Assembly: GCA_004173185.1 (NCBI GenBank)
Contig: SEFZ01000010.1
Location: 1 to 64,000 of the forward strand
Length of the DNA: 64,000 nucleotides
From: Sphingomonadales bacterium
GTDB lineage: Bacteria; Pseudomonadota; Alphaproteobacteria; Sphingomonadales; Sphingomonadaceae
Direction: 5' to 3'
The translations under genes were made by a program, and so were the position numbers. Under the pieces are notes generated by a model. It was not told the DNA's origin and did no database searches. It saw nothing but the letters and a program-made list of their open reading frames with translations. Every line of letters begins with the position of its first letter. Within the stretch, counting starts at the first letter, position 1. Below are positions 1 to 7,771 of the stretch, in pieces.

Positions 1-236
1 GCGATCGGTGTCGATCAGCCCATATTTGGCGCGGCGGCTCAGAGTCGTGACGGTCGCGCCCGTCAGCCTTTGCCCTAGCCCATCCGGGAATGGCGGGCGC
101 GAGGATCGAGCGGGTGACGCTGCACCGCGCCGATTTGCGCCGGCCATTCCCGGATGGGCTAGGGCAAAGGCTGACGGGCGCGACCGTCACGACTCTGAGC
201 CGCCGCGCCAAATATGGGCTGATCGACACCGATCGC
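1..236. repeat. 94-bp perfect inverted repeat (contig-end fold-back)
   Basis: Bases 1-94 are the exact reverse complement of bases 143-236, with 48 bases between the arms. The right arm encodes conserved MutM sequence, and the left arm sits where the MutM N-terminus should be. A perfect copy of a coding stretch turned back on itself at the first base of the sequence is the usual signature of a chimeric read or assembly fold-back. A real 94-bp hairpin is possible but unlikely. Confidence 0.9.
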
Positions 237-848
237 GGCGATACGCTGATCTTCCACCTCGGCATGTCGGGCCGCTGGCGGATCGACCCGTCGGAGATCG
301 GCAAGCACGACCATTTCGTGATCGAGACCGCAAAGCACCGGCTGGCGCTCAACGATCCGCGCCGATTCGGCTCGGTCGATCTGGTGCCCACCGGGGAATT
401 GGCGGAATGGCCCGCATTCAAGGCGCTGGGGCCGGAGCCGCTGGGGCCGGATTTCTCGGCCAGGCATCTGGCGGCCGCGTTCAAGGACCGAATCGCGCCG
501 GTGAAGGCGCTGCTGCTCGATCAGCGCGTCGTGGCGGGGCTGGGCAATATATATGTGTGTGAGGCGCTGTATCTTTCGGGGATCGCGCCGACCCGTGCCG
601 CCGGGACGATCACCCGGCCGCGGCTGGAGAAGCTCGTCACGGCGATTCGCGAAGTGCTGGAAGCTGCGATCGAGGCCGGGGGCTCCACCTTGCGCGATTA
701 TGCGCGCCCCGATGGCGAACTCGGCTATTTTGCCAAGCAGTGGCGGGTCTATGGTCGTGAGGGCGAACCCTGCGAATGTGGCGGGCTTGTCGAGCGTCGG
801 GTGGATTCGGGCCGTTCGACGTTTTGGTGCCCAAAATGCCAGCGCTAA
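90..848 (+). CDS. mutM: Formamidopyrimidine-DNA glycosylase, 5'-truncated
   Basis: Base-excision repair glycosylase/AP lyase that removes 8-oxoguanine and formamidopyrimidines. The body is intact: the N-domain segment around HLGMSGRW, the helix-two-turn-helix segment (LLLDQRVVAGLGNIYVCEAL), and the C-terminal zinc finger with CEC and CPKC pairs about 16 residues apart. Family members start MPELPEVE, where Pro2 is the nucleophile and Glu3 is catalytic. That part is missing, because bases 1-94 are a fold-back copy. Real gene sequence probably begins at base 95, so the ATG at 90 is fortuitous. As written the product would be inactive, but the genome very likely has an intact gene. Confidence 0.9.
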   Translation: MAGARIERVTLHRADLRRPFPDGLGQRLTGATVTTLSRRAKYGLIDTDRGDTLIFHLGMSGRWRIDPSEIGKHDHFVIETAKHRLALNDPRRFGSVDLVPTGELAEWPAFKALGPEPLGPDFSARHLAAAFKDRIAPVKALLLDQRVVAGLGNIYVCEALYLSGIAPTRAAGTITRPRLEKLVTAIREVLEAAIEAGGSTLRDYARPDGELGYFAKQWRVYGREGEPCECGGLVERRVDSGRSTFWCPKCQR

Positions 849-944
849 TGGTTGACCCGAATCACCTCAGGCGGTAAGGGCCGCGCTTTCCCGGACGTGG
901 GCTCGATTCCCGCGTCCCAATCTTTTGAGCTAGGACGATACGGC

Positions 945-1208
945 ATGGCGAATACGCCTCAAGCGAAGAAGCGTATCCGGCGGAACGACCGCCGTGCGGA
1001 AATCAACGGCGCGCGCGTAAGCCGCATCCGGACTTTCGTGAAGAAGGTCGAGTCGGCACTCGACTCGGGTGACAAGACGGCAGCAGCAGCGGCACTGGCC
1101 GCAGCGCAGCCCGAAATCGCACGTGGCGTTGCCAAGGGCGTGCTCCACAAGAACACGGCGAGCCGCAAGTTCTCGCGTCTCAACAAGCGCGTCGAAGCAC
1201 TCGCTTAA
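945..1208 (+). CDS. rpsT: 30S ribosomal protein S20
   Basis: An 87-residue basic protein that binds 16S rRNA early in small-subunit assembly. It starts [17 protein letters not shown] and ends with the conserved [16 protein letters not shown] segment; the length is normal for the family. A longer frame opens at 852, but the ATG at 945 has an AGGA ribosome site at 932-935 and gives the standard N-terminus. It lies between mutM and dnaA, as in many sphingomonads, and is followed directly by an intrinsic terminator. Confidence 0.97.
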   Translation: MANTPQAKKRIRRNDRRAEINGARVSRIRTFVKKVESALDSGDKTAAAAALAAAQPEIARGVAKGVLHKNTASRKFSRLNKRVEALA

Positions 1209-1230
1209 CAGTCTTTTTTCGGTAACGATT

Positions 1231-1262
1231 GCCCCGTCGGACCCAGTCCGGCGGGGTTTTTC
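1231..1262 (+). terminator. Intrinsic terminator after rpsT
   Basis: A 10-bp stem (1232-1241 with 1247-1256, one G-T pair) with loop CCCAG is followed by five T at 1257-1261. It should end rpsT transcription before the dnaA promoter region. Confidence 0.9.
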
Positions 1263-1633
1263 GCGTGTTTTTACGACCGAAATGGGCGTTGGCAGACTTA
1301 ACCGCAGCCAAGTCACGCAAATGCGCGAGTCGCGGCAAGTAGGACTGTATTAACCACCTAAGTATCTGAAATATAACAACTTGATAACGATCCCCTAGGT
1401 TTTCAGCGACTTAGGAGGAGTCAACAAAACTATTTCAGAATCTTTACACGCCTGCCTCTTGCTCGAATCGCGGGCATCTACCTAGAAAGGCCGTCCGGGC
1501 CGATTCCATCGCCCGGTTAAAGCGGTGACCCAACGTTCCAGCCCGGGGGCAATGTCCGGCTGCGGGGGGTAATTTGTAGGGATTGAATGAAGACGCAAAA
1601 GCACGTGGCTTTTGCGCTCGGAGAGGCGCGTCG
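1263..1633 (+). promoter_or_regulatory. dnaA promoter and leader region, rich in GANTC
   Basis: About 370 non-coding bases, AT-rich for this genome between 1340 and 1450. GANTC, the site of the alphaproteobacterial CcrM methylase, occurs at 1327, 1418, 1438, 1465, 1502 and 1636, the last overlapping the proposed dnaA start codon. TTAACC-type half sites resembling CtrA half sites occur near 1299 and 1351, with a reverse one near 1516. I see no TTATCCACA-type DnaA box cluster, so I do not call an origin. Confidence 0.6.
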
Positions 1634-1637
1634 TTGA
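1587..1637 (+). other. Possible 16-codon leader ORF overlapping dnaA start
   Basis: ATG at 1587 opens a 16-codon frame (MKTQKHVAFALGEARR) whose TGA at 1635-1637 overlaps the proposed dnaA TTG at 1634 in the string TTGA. An AGG lies 7 bases before its ATG. The arrangement would allow translational coupling, but at this length coding cannot be proven. Confidence 0.25.
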
Positions 1638-3007
1638 CTCAGGCACAAGCAGTAGATCGGAACGGCATGGACGTAGTCGCCAAGGCGTGGACGCATGTGC
1701 GGGGCAACCTGCGGCGCTCGGCCGGACAGCGACTGTTCGACCAGTGGCTGAAGCCGGTCGTCCTGATCGACGGCAGCAGCGCCGAATCGGTGCGCCTTGG
1801 CCTGCCTTCGACCTTCATGACCCAGTGGGTGAAGAATCATTATTCGGAGCGGCTGCTGCTCGAATTCCGCGCCGTGCTGCCCGATTGCGGCAGCGTTACG
1901 CTGGAGACGATGGCTGAGGAGCCCAAGCGCGTCCTCAAGCCCGTAGCCGAACTGGCTGTGGCGCCGATCGCGGCACCCGCCGAGCGTCCGCAGTTCGATG
2001 TGCGTTTCACTTTCCAGCGCTTCGTCACCGATGCGACCAACCGCGTCGCGTTCAACGCTGCAAAGGCCGTCGCCCAGCCGGGCACGCCGCAGTTCAGCCC
2101 ACTCTATCTCCATGCCGGGACCGGGCAGGGTAAAACCCATTTAATGCATGCGATCGGCCACGCATTCCTCGAAGCCAATCCGCAGGCGACCGCGATCTAT
2201 GTGACCGCCGAGCGCTTCATGTTCGAATTCGTCCAGGCGATCCGCGCCAAGGATACGCATGCGTTCAAGACGCGGCTGCGCTCGGTCGATCTGCTGATGA
2301 TCGACGATCTCCAGTTCATCGGCGGCAAGGACGCGACTCAGGAAGAGTTCTTCCACACAGTCAATGAGTTCATGTCGTCGGGCAAGCGGCTGGTGATCGC
2401 TGCCGATCGCGCACCGCAGGCGCTTGAGGGCTTTGAGACTCGGCTTGCCGGCCGTCTCGGCTCGGGGCTGGTTGCCGACATCAAGCCGGCGGAGCTTGAG
2501 CTGCGCCGTGCGATCGTCGGGCAGAAGCTCAAGGACATGCCCGCGGTCGATATGCCGCATGAGGTGATGGACCTGCTCGCTGCACGGATCACGTCGAACG
2601 TTCGCGAACTCGAAGGGGCGCTCAACCGCCTTGTCGCATATGCGCAGCTCAACGACGAGCCGATCACGATCGACTTCGCCACGGTTACGCTCGGCGAAGT
2701 GCTCCGCACCGCACAGCGCCGCATCACGATCGACGAGATCCAGCGCGCAGTTTCGGCACATTTCGAAGTGAAGCAGATCGATCTGATCTCCGAGCGCCGC
2801 GCAGTCGCCATCGCCCGCCCGCGCCAGATCGCAATGTATCTCGCCAAGCGCCTCACCACGCGCTCGCTGCCGGAAATCGGCCGCAAGTTCGGCAATCGCG
2901 ATCACTCGACGGTCATTCACGCCGTCAAGCGCATCGAGGATCTGCGCGGCAAGGACAGCGAGATTGACGGTGCCGTCCGCACGCTGATGCGCACCCTGGA
3001 AGGCTGA
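1634..3007 (+). CDS. dnaA: Chromosomal replication initiator DnaA
   Basis: AAA+ ATPase that binds DnaA boxes and opens the origin. About 457 residues from TTG 1634, chosen because GGAGAGG lies just upstream. TTG 1583 (474 residues) and ATG 1667 are alternatives. Domain I covers roughly the first 75 residues, and a short linker follows. The AAA+ core has Walker A GTGQGKTH near 162 and Walker B LLMIDDLQF near 220. The C-terminal DNA-binding domain has the signature GNRDHSTVIHA near 420. It is monocistronic, and downstream lies a sphingomonad repeat. The GANTC-rich leader and possible leader ORF suggest cell-cycle and translational control. Confidence 0.96.
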   Translation: MTQAQAVDRNGMDVVAKAWTHVRGNLRRSAGQRLFDQWLKPVVLIDGSSAESVRLGLPSTFMTQWVKNHYSERLLLEFRAVLPDCGSVTLETMAEEPKRVLKPVAELAVAPIAAPAERPQFDVRFTFQRFVTDATNRVAFNAAKAVAQPGTPQFSPLYLHAGTGQGKTHLMHAIGHAFLEANPQATAIYVTAERFMFEFVQAIRAKDTHAFKTRLRSVDLLMIDDLQFIGGKDATQEEFFHTVNEFMSSGKRLVIAADRAPQALEGFETRLAGRLGSGLVADIKPAELELRRAIVGQKLKDMPAVDMPHEVMDLLAARITSNVRELEGALNRLVAYAQLNDEPITIDFATVTLGEVLRTAQRRITIDEIQRAVSAHFEVKQIDLISERRAVAIARPRQIAMYLAKRLTTRSLPEIGRKFGNRDHSTVIHAVKRIEDLRGKDSEIDGAVRTLMRTLEG

Positions 3008-3020
3008 TCTCGGCCTGAAG

Positions 3021-3110
3021 AGTTCCCTCCCCATCGGAGGGGTCGGGGTGGAGGAGATGAGAGCGGGGCAACGCGAATGTCACGCCTCCACCCTGACTAT
3101 TATGCCTGCT
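3021..3110. repeat. Sphingomonad-type GC-rich intergenic repeat
   Basis: The string CCCTCC (3025-3030) pairs with GGAGGG (3036-3041), and a GGGTGGAGG block pairs with CCTCCACCC about 45 bases later. Similar CTCCCC/GGGGAGG repeats recur at 51654-51782. It may double as a hairpin behind dnaA. Confidence 0.5.
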
Positions 3111-3189
3111 GGCGGCGAAAACTCGCCGGACCGTTAACCCGGTAGGCATCCCATTCCCGCTACAGCGCCGCTGATAAGGGGATTTCATC

Positions 3190-3375
3190 ATGAAGTTTGT
3201 CGAACTCCATTCGCGCGGCGGCAATTATCTCGTGGTGGCGGCGAATATTGCCTATTTGCGCACCGATGAGAACGGACAGACCAAGGTAGGCATGGTCGGC
3301 GGCGACTCGCTGCTGGTCGTCGGATCGCTGGCCGAGGTCGCCGCACAAGTGCTGGCCGGCGTCTCGCAAGACTGA
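3190..3375 (+). CDS. Small conserved-looking protein, 61 aa
   Basis: A 61-residue soluble protein starting MKFVELHSRGGNYLVVAANI. Its alternating hydrophobic strands, the TKVGMVGG turn and the C-terminal helix SLAEVAAQVLAG resemble in outline the small FlbD-like proteins, but I do not claim homology. An AAGGGG ribosome site precedes the ATG. It sits alone between dnaA and a lipoprotein gene. Function unknown. Confidence 0.7.
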   Translation: MKFVELHSRGGNYLVVAANIAYLRTDENGQTKVGMVGGDSLLVVGSLAEVAAQVLAGVSQD

Positions 3376-3478
3376 GCGCAGCATTACAGTTACGGAACAA
3401 AAGTTCACCCTTGTCGCTTCCGCACTCCAACGCATTGAAACCGCGTTCGAGGTCCAACAACGACAGGGGTTTGATACC

Positions 3479-3748
3479 ATGAAGAAGATGTTCGTTCTGA
3501 GCGCCGCAATCGGCCTGGTTTCGCTTTCGGCATGCAACAACACGCCGCGCGAGCAGGCGGCGGAGAATATCGAAGCAACGTCCGAGATGAAGGCCGACAA
3601 CATCGACGACATGGCCGCAAACGCTACGACGCCGGCCGCCGAGGATGCACTGCGCAATCAGGCTGCGGCGACCCGCGAGATGGGCGACAAAAAGGCCGAA
3701 GACATGCGCACGCACAACGCGGACACGAATCTCGCCAACGGGATGTAA
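3479..3748 (+). CDS. Small Ala/Asn/Asp-rich lipoprotein
   Basis: An 89-residue predicted lipoprotein. The signal peptide MKKMFVLSAAIGLVSLSAC ends in lipobox LSAC, with Cys19 as the lipidated residue. The mature part is hydrophilic and helical (about 70 residues, EQAAENIEATSEMKADNID), like the small entericidin-like or Lpp-like surface proteins of alphaproteobacteria. No enzyme motif is visible. A strong terminator follows at 3771, so it is probably a short abundant transcript. Confidence 0.8.
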   Translation: MKKMFVLSAAIGLVSLSACNNTPREQAAENIEATSEMKADNIDDMAANATTPAAEDALRNQAAATREMGDKKAEDMRTHNADTNLANGM

Positions 3749-3770
3749 TTCGCGCAGCGATTCGAACCGG

Positions 3771-3804
3771 AAAGGGGCGCTCGCTGGTGCGGGCGCCCCT
3801 TTTT
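3771..3804 (+). terminator. Intrinsic terminator after lipoprotein gene
   Basis: Perfect 10-bp stem AAAGGGGCGC (3771-3780) with GCGCCCCTTT (3793-3802), a 12-base loop and a T run to 3804. It also separates the convergent trpS gene. Confidence 0.9.
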
Positions 3805-3814
3805 CATTTCCGGC

Positions 3815-4819
3815 TCAGACCTGCAGCCCCACCGCGCGTTGCGCCGCGAGCAACGTAGGCGCTGCCAAAGTTTGCGCACGGGCTGCACCCTTGGCGAGTT
3901 CGGCGGCCACGGCCGCGCGGTCGTCGAGCAATTTCACCAGACGGTCGCGCATCGGGGCGAGCACCGAGACCGAGAGATCGGCCAGCGCGGGCTTGAACGC
4001 GCCAAAGCCCTTGCCCGCGAATTCCTCGACCACCGATTGCGGGGTCCGCTCGGCGAGCGCGGCGTAGATCGTCACGAGGTTCTTCGCCTCGGGGCGCTCG
4101 GCCAGCGCGTCGAAGTTGTCGGGGAGCAGATCGGCATCCGACTTCGATTTCTTGATCTTCTGGGCGATCGTGTCGTCATCGTCGATCAGGTTGATCCGGC
4201 TCATGTCCGAAGGATCGGACTTGGACATTTTCGCGCCTCCGTCCCGCAGCGACATGATCCGCGGGGCGGCCTTTGAGATCAAAGCCTCGGGCAGGGGGAA
4301 GAGATCGACATCGAAATCGGTGTTGAACTTGGTCGCCACGTCGCGCGCCAGCTCGAGATGCTGGCGCTGATCCTCGCCGACCGGAACGTGCGTGGCCTTG
4401 TACAGCAGCACATCGGCCGCCTGGAGCACCGGATAGGTGAACAGGCCCACGCTTGCGCCTTCGCGGTTCTTGCCGGCCTTGTCCTTCCACTGGGTCATGC
4501 GGTTCAGCCAGCCCATCCGGGCAGTGCCCTGCAGGATCCAGCACAGTTCGGCATGGGCGGGAACGCGGCTCTGGTTGAACAGGATCGAGCGATCATCGAT
4601 GCCGGCCGCCAGCAGGGTGGCGGCCATCTCGATCGTCGAGTTGGCGAGGTCGGCAGGCGAGATATTGCTGGTCAGCGCGTGAAGATCCGCGAGGAAGAAC
4701 AGGCACTCGCCGCCATTTTTCTCCATGGCGTCCTGCAACGCCACCCACTGCCGGATCGCCCCGAGATAATTGCCGAGGTGCAGATTGCCGGTGGTCTGGA
4801 TGCCGGAAATTACGCGCAT
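3815..4819 (-). CDS. trpS: Tryptophanyl-tRNA synthetase
   Basis: Class I aminoacyl-tRNA synthetase that charges tRNA-Trp in the cytoplasm; 334 residues, normal length. It starts MRVISGIQTTGNLHLGNY, where HLGN (14-17) is the HIGH-type ATP site, and has KMSKS at about 197-201. The ATG at 4819 is preceded by AGGAG. The longer open frame upstream is only read-through into murJ. murJ ends two bases before this start, so the two genes form a murJ-trpS operon. Confidence 0.97.
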   Translation of the reverse strand: MRVISGIQTTGNLHLGNYLGAIRQWVALQDAMEKNGGECLFFLADLHALTSNISPADLANSTIEMAATLLAAGIDDRSILFNQSRVPAHAELCWILQGTARMGWLNRMTQWKDKAGKNREGASVGLFTYPVLQAADVLLYKATHVPVGEDQRQHLELARDVATKFNTDFDVDLFPLPEALISKAAPRIMSLRDGGAKMSKSDPSDMSRINLIDDDDTIAQKIKKSKSDADLLPDNFDALAERPEAKNLVTIYAALAERTPQSVVEEFAGKGFGAFKPALADLSVSVLAPMRDRLVKLLDDRAAVAAELAKGAARAQTLAAPTLLAAQRAVGLQV

Positions 4820-4821
4820 GA

Positions 4822-6399
4822 TTACTCCTGGATGCCGTCTACGGGACGGCGCTTGCGGATAAGGGCCTTGATATCGCTCGGGCGGAAGGCCCCGGTGACG
4901 AAGCAGGCGATGACGTAGATCAGCATGCCCGCCGAAACCAGCACGCCGAGCGCGAGATAGCGTTGCACCAGCGGGCCGCTGAGCCATGGATCGAGCAACC
5001 GGTCCGAGACGAACAGCACTGCGCCCATCAATAGGGCGGCGAGGGCGAGGCGGGGAAGGCGGCGCTTCAGCTGGGCGTCGGCTTTGAAATGCCCCCGCGA
5101 GGCCAGGCCGCGATAAAGCATCCACACGTTCACGATTGCAGCCAGCGTAGTCGCGAGCGGCGGGCCGACATGGCCGATCCACGGGATAAGCGCGAGATTG
5201 GCGGCAATGTTGATCGCTATCGACCACATGGCGAACTTGACCGGGGTCTTGGTGTCCTGCCGCGCGTAGAAGCCAGGAGTGAGCACTTTTACGAGCACAT
5301 AAGCGGGCAGGCCGAGCGAGAAGCCGGCCAGCGCCATTGCGCAGGCGCGCGTGTCTTCGGCGTCGAACTCGCCATATTGGAAAAGCCCGCGCACGATCGG
5401 TTCGGCCGCCACGATCAGCGCCGCCATGGCGGGGAGGGTGAGGAACAGCGCCAGCTCGATGCCGCGATTCTGCGTCTCCATCGCCTCGGCTTCCTTGCCC
5501 TGACCCAGAAGACGCGAAATGGTCGGGAGCAGGATGGTGCCAAGACCGATGCCGATCATGCCCAGCGGCAGCTGGTTCAGACGATCAGCATAATAGATGT
5601 ATGACAGCGAGCCCGAGGCCAGGAGCCCGCCCGCGAGCGCCGAGGAGATCAATATGTTGATCTGCGACGCGCCTGCGCCCGCTGCGGCAGGGAGAATCAG
5701 CTTCATCAGCTTCTTCACTTCCTCGTCGAGCCGGGGAAGGCGCGGCTTGAGCGATACGCCCGAGCGTTTGCACGCCAGCGCCAGCCAGCCGAGCTGGAGC
5801 AGGCCGCCGATGGGCACGGAGATCGCCTGTGCCCGCGCAGTCTCATACGGATCGCCGTGGAAGAGCAGCAGCGCCGAGACCATCGCGATGTTGAGCAGGA
5901 TCGGGGCCGCCGCATTGACCCAGAATTTGTCGAGCGAATTGAGGATGCCGCCGAGCAGCGAAGCCAGCGAGATCAACATCAGATAGGGAATGGTGTAGCG
6001 CGACAGCTCGACTGCGAAGGCGAATTGCTCGCGAGGCGCTTCGTTGAAGCCGCCCGACAGCGCCCAGGTCACCGGCCATGCCGCGACGAGCATCACCGCA
6101 GTGAAGATAAGCAGCGCCGCGAACAGCACCGCGAGCGCGCGCTCTGCAAATTGCAGCGCCGGGCCCAGCTTTCCGTCCTCGCCCACCTTGCGATTGAACA
6201 TCGGCACAAAAGCCGCCGCAAACGCCCCCTCGGCAAAGAGCGCGCGGAACATGTTGGGCAGGCGGAAGGCGATGGTGAAGGCGTCCGATGCGAACCCGGC
6301 GCCGACATAGCGCGCCTGGAGCGAATCACGGACGAGCGCCAGCACGCGGCTGGCGAGCGTGAGCCCGCCCACCGAGCCAAGCGTGCGGGCGAGCTTCAC
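4822..6399 (-). CDS. murJ: Lipid II flippase MurJ
   Basis: Polytopic inner-membrane protein of the MOP superfamily that moves lipid II to the periplasm for peptidoglycan synthesis. 525 residues with about 14 hydrophobic segments. The N-terminus LGSVGGLTLASRVLALVRD is characteristic, as is the loop RLPNMFRALFAEGAFAAAFVP. It lies between secB (upstream, 24-base gap) and trpS (downstream), all on the minus strand, so it is probably cotranscribed with both. Confidence 0.95.
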   Translation of the reverse strand: MKLARTLGSVGGLTLASRVLALVRDSLQARYVGAGFASDAFTIAFRLPNMFRALFAEGAFAAAFVPMFNRKVGEDGKLGPALQFAERALAVLFAALLIFTAVMLVAAWPVTWALSGGFNEAPREQFAFAVELSRYTIPYLMLISLASLLGGILNSLDKFWVNAAAPILLNIAMVSALLLFHGDPYETARAQAISVPIGGLLQLGWLALACKRSGVSLKPRLPRLDEEVKKLMKLILPAAAGAGASQINILISSALAGGLLASGSLSYIYYADRLNQLPLGMIGIGLGTILLPTISRLLGQGKEAEAMETQNRGIELALFLTLPAMAALIVAAEPIVRGLFQYGEFDAEDTRACAMALAGFSLGLPAYVLVKVLTPGFYARQDTKTPVKFAMWSIAINIAANLALIPWIGHVGPPLATTLAAIVNVWMLYRGLASRGHFKADAQLKRRLPRLALAALLMGAVLFVSDRLLDPWLSGPLVQRYLALGVLVSAGMLIYVIACFVTGAFRPSDIKALIRKRRPVDGIQE

Positions 6400-6423
6400 G
6401 TTGTTATCCTAGCTTCGGCGCGA

Positions 6424-6930
6424 TCAGGCTTCGCCGACCGGCTGGGCGAGCTGTGCGTCCTGCTCGGCGCGCTGCTGCATATAGATGCCGCCGAAATCGA
6501 TGGGTTCGAGCAGCAGCGGCGGGAAGCCGCCGTCGCGGATCGCGTCGGCCAGCACGCGGCGCGCGAAGGGGAACAGGATGCGCGGCGCTTCGCCGAGCAG
6601 GAACGGATCGATCTGATCTTCCGGAATGTTGCGGAGGCCGAACAGGCCCGCATAGGAAAGATCGACGATGAAAGCGGTCTGGCTCTCGGCCTGCGCGCGT
6701 ACTTCGATCTTCAGAACGACCTCATAGACGTCGTCACCGACCTTGCCCGAGCCGATATTGAACTGCACGTCGATCGCGGGCTGAACGGGGTTCTGATAGA
6801 TCGCCGGCGCGTTCGGGTTCTCGAACGACATGTCCTTCACATATTGCGAGATTACGCCGACCGCAGGTGCCGTGTCTTCGCCATTCGCCGCGGGTTCACC
6901 GAATTCGGGCAGGTTGTCGGTCTCGGCCAT
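6424..6930 (-). CDS. secB: Protein-export chaperone SecB
   Basis: Cytoplasmic tetrameric chaperone that keeps preproteins unfolded and hands them to SecA. 168 residues. The core has YVKDMSFENPNAP near 30-45 and the segment with APRILFPFARRVLADAIRDG, both diagnostic. The N-terminal extension of about 25 residues is acidic, and the tail is short. It is divergent from the Tim44-like gene, with a 179-base spacer. Confidence 0.95.
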   Translation of the reverse strand: MAETDNLPEFGEPAANGEDTAPAVGVISQYVKDMSFENPNAPAIYQNPVQPAIDVQFNIGSGKVGDDVYEVVLKIEVRAQAESQTAFIVDLSYAGLFGLRNIPEDQIDPFLLGEAPRILFPFARRVLADAIRDGGFPPLLLEPIDFGGIYMQQRAEQDAQLAQPVGEA

Positions 6931-7109
6931 TCGAAGATTCCTCTTTAGATTCGGAAAGTTTCACGCATTCGGCGCGTTTCGTCGCGTGCGCGCCTAGCAG
7001 GCGGCGTCTGGCGTTTCAATTGTCCCGCACCAAATGTGATCCCGGAAGGGGGAAGATTTGAATAGCGCGGCGCTTAGGCTTATGTAGGGCGTTAAGAGAC
7101 TGGAGAACC

Positions 7110-7754
7110 ATGTACTACGTAATCCTTTTCGCGATGGTCGCAGCGTTTCTGGCGCTCAGGCTATATTCCGTGCTCGGCAAGCGCACGGGACATGAGCAGC
7201 AGCTCCCCAAGCCCGCTGAAGAGCGGCTGGGCATCCCGCCTGTGCCGCGCACGATCGACGTGACGCCCGAGGTGCGCGAGAGCGGCACCCGTGCGATCGA
7301 GACCGGTGCGGAGGGCGGATTGCGCGCGGTGATCGCCGCAGATTCGAGCTTCGATGTCGCGCAGTTCGTGGAAGGATCGAAGGCGGCATATCGCATGATC
7401 CTCGAAGCATTCTGGAAGGGTGACGAGGAAACGCTGAGCTGGCTGGTCGAGGACGATGTTCGCGAGGGCTTTATCCAGGCAATCGCCGAGCGCCGCGAAG
7501 CCGGGCATGTGCTCGACAATCGGCTGGTCGTTATCGATCGCGCGCTGATCACCGACGCTTCGGTCGAGGGCAAGATTGCGCGGATCACGGTTCGCTTCGA
7601 CGCCGATATCGCTGCGATCACGCGCGATGCAGAGGGCGTGCTCGTCGCCGGCTCGATGAGTGATGCGGTTGAGACGCACGATAGCTGGACCTTTGCGCGC
7701 AATCTGCGCAGCGACGATCCCAATTGGAAGCTCGTCGAAACCGACGACGCCTGA
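7110..7754 (+). CDS. Tim44/TimA-domain membrane-anchored protein
   Basis: 214 residues with a single N-terminal transmembrane segment (MYYVILFAMVAAFLALRLYS), a proline-rich linker and a C-terminal Tim44-like domain from about 85. The motif AYRMILEAFWKGDEETL is typical of alphaproteobacterial TimA-type proteins, which are thought to act as inner-membrane adaptors. It sits divergent to the export chaperone secB and 17 bases ahead of mltA, which fits an envelope-related role. The exact partner is unknown. Confidence 0.85.
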   Translation: MYYVILFAMVAAFLALRLYSVLGKRTGHEQQLPKPAEERLGIPPVPRTIDVTPEVRESGTRAIETGAEGGLRAVIAADSSFDVAQFVEGSKAAYRMILEAFWKGDEETLSWLVEDDVREGFIQAIAERREAGHVLDNRLVVIDRALITDASVEGKIARITVRFDADIAAITRDAEGVLVAGSMSDAVETHDSWTFARNLRSDDPNWKLVETDDA

Positions 7755-7771
7755 GCAAGAGGCCGATTATT

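Noticed and set aside
8..562. A 184-residue frame and other frames across the mutM region
   Set aside because: They are antisense or shifted copies of mutM, partly made by the fold-back repeat, with no family signature.
1263..1633. Replication origin next to dnaA
   Set aside because: The stretch is AT-rich but I find no cluster of TTATCCACA-like DnaA boxes; in related alphaproteobacteria the origin is often elsewhere.
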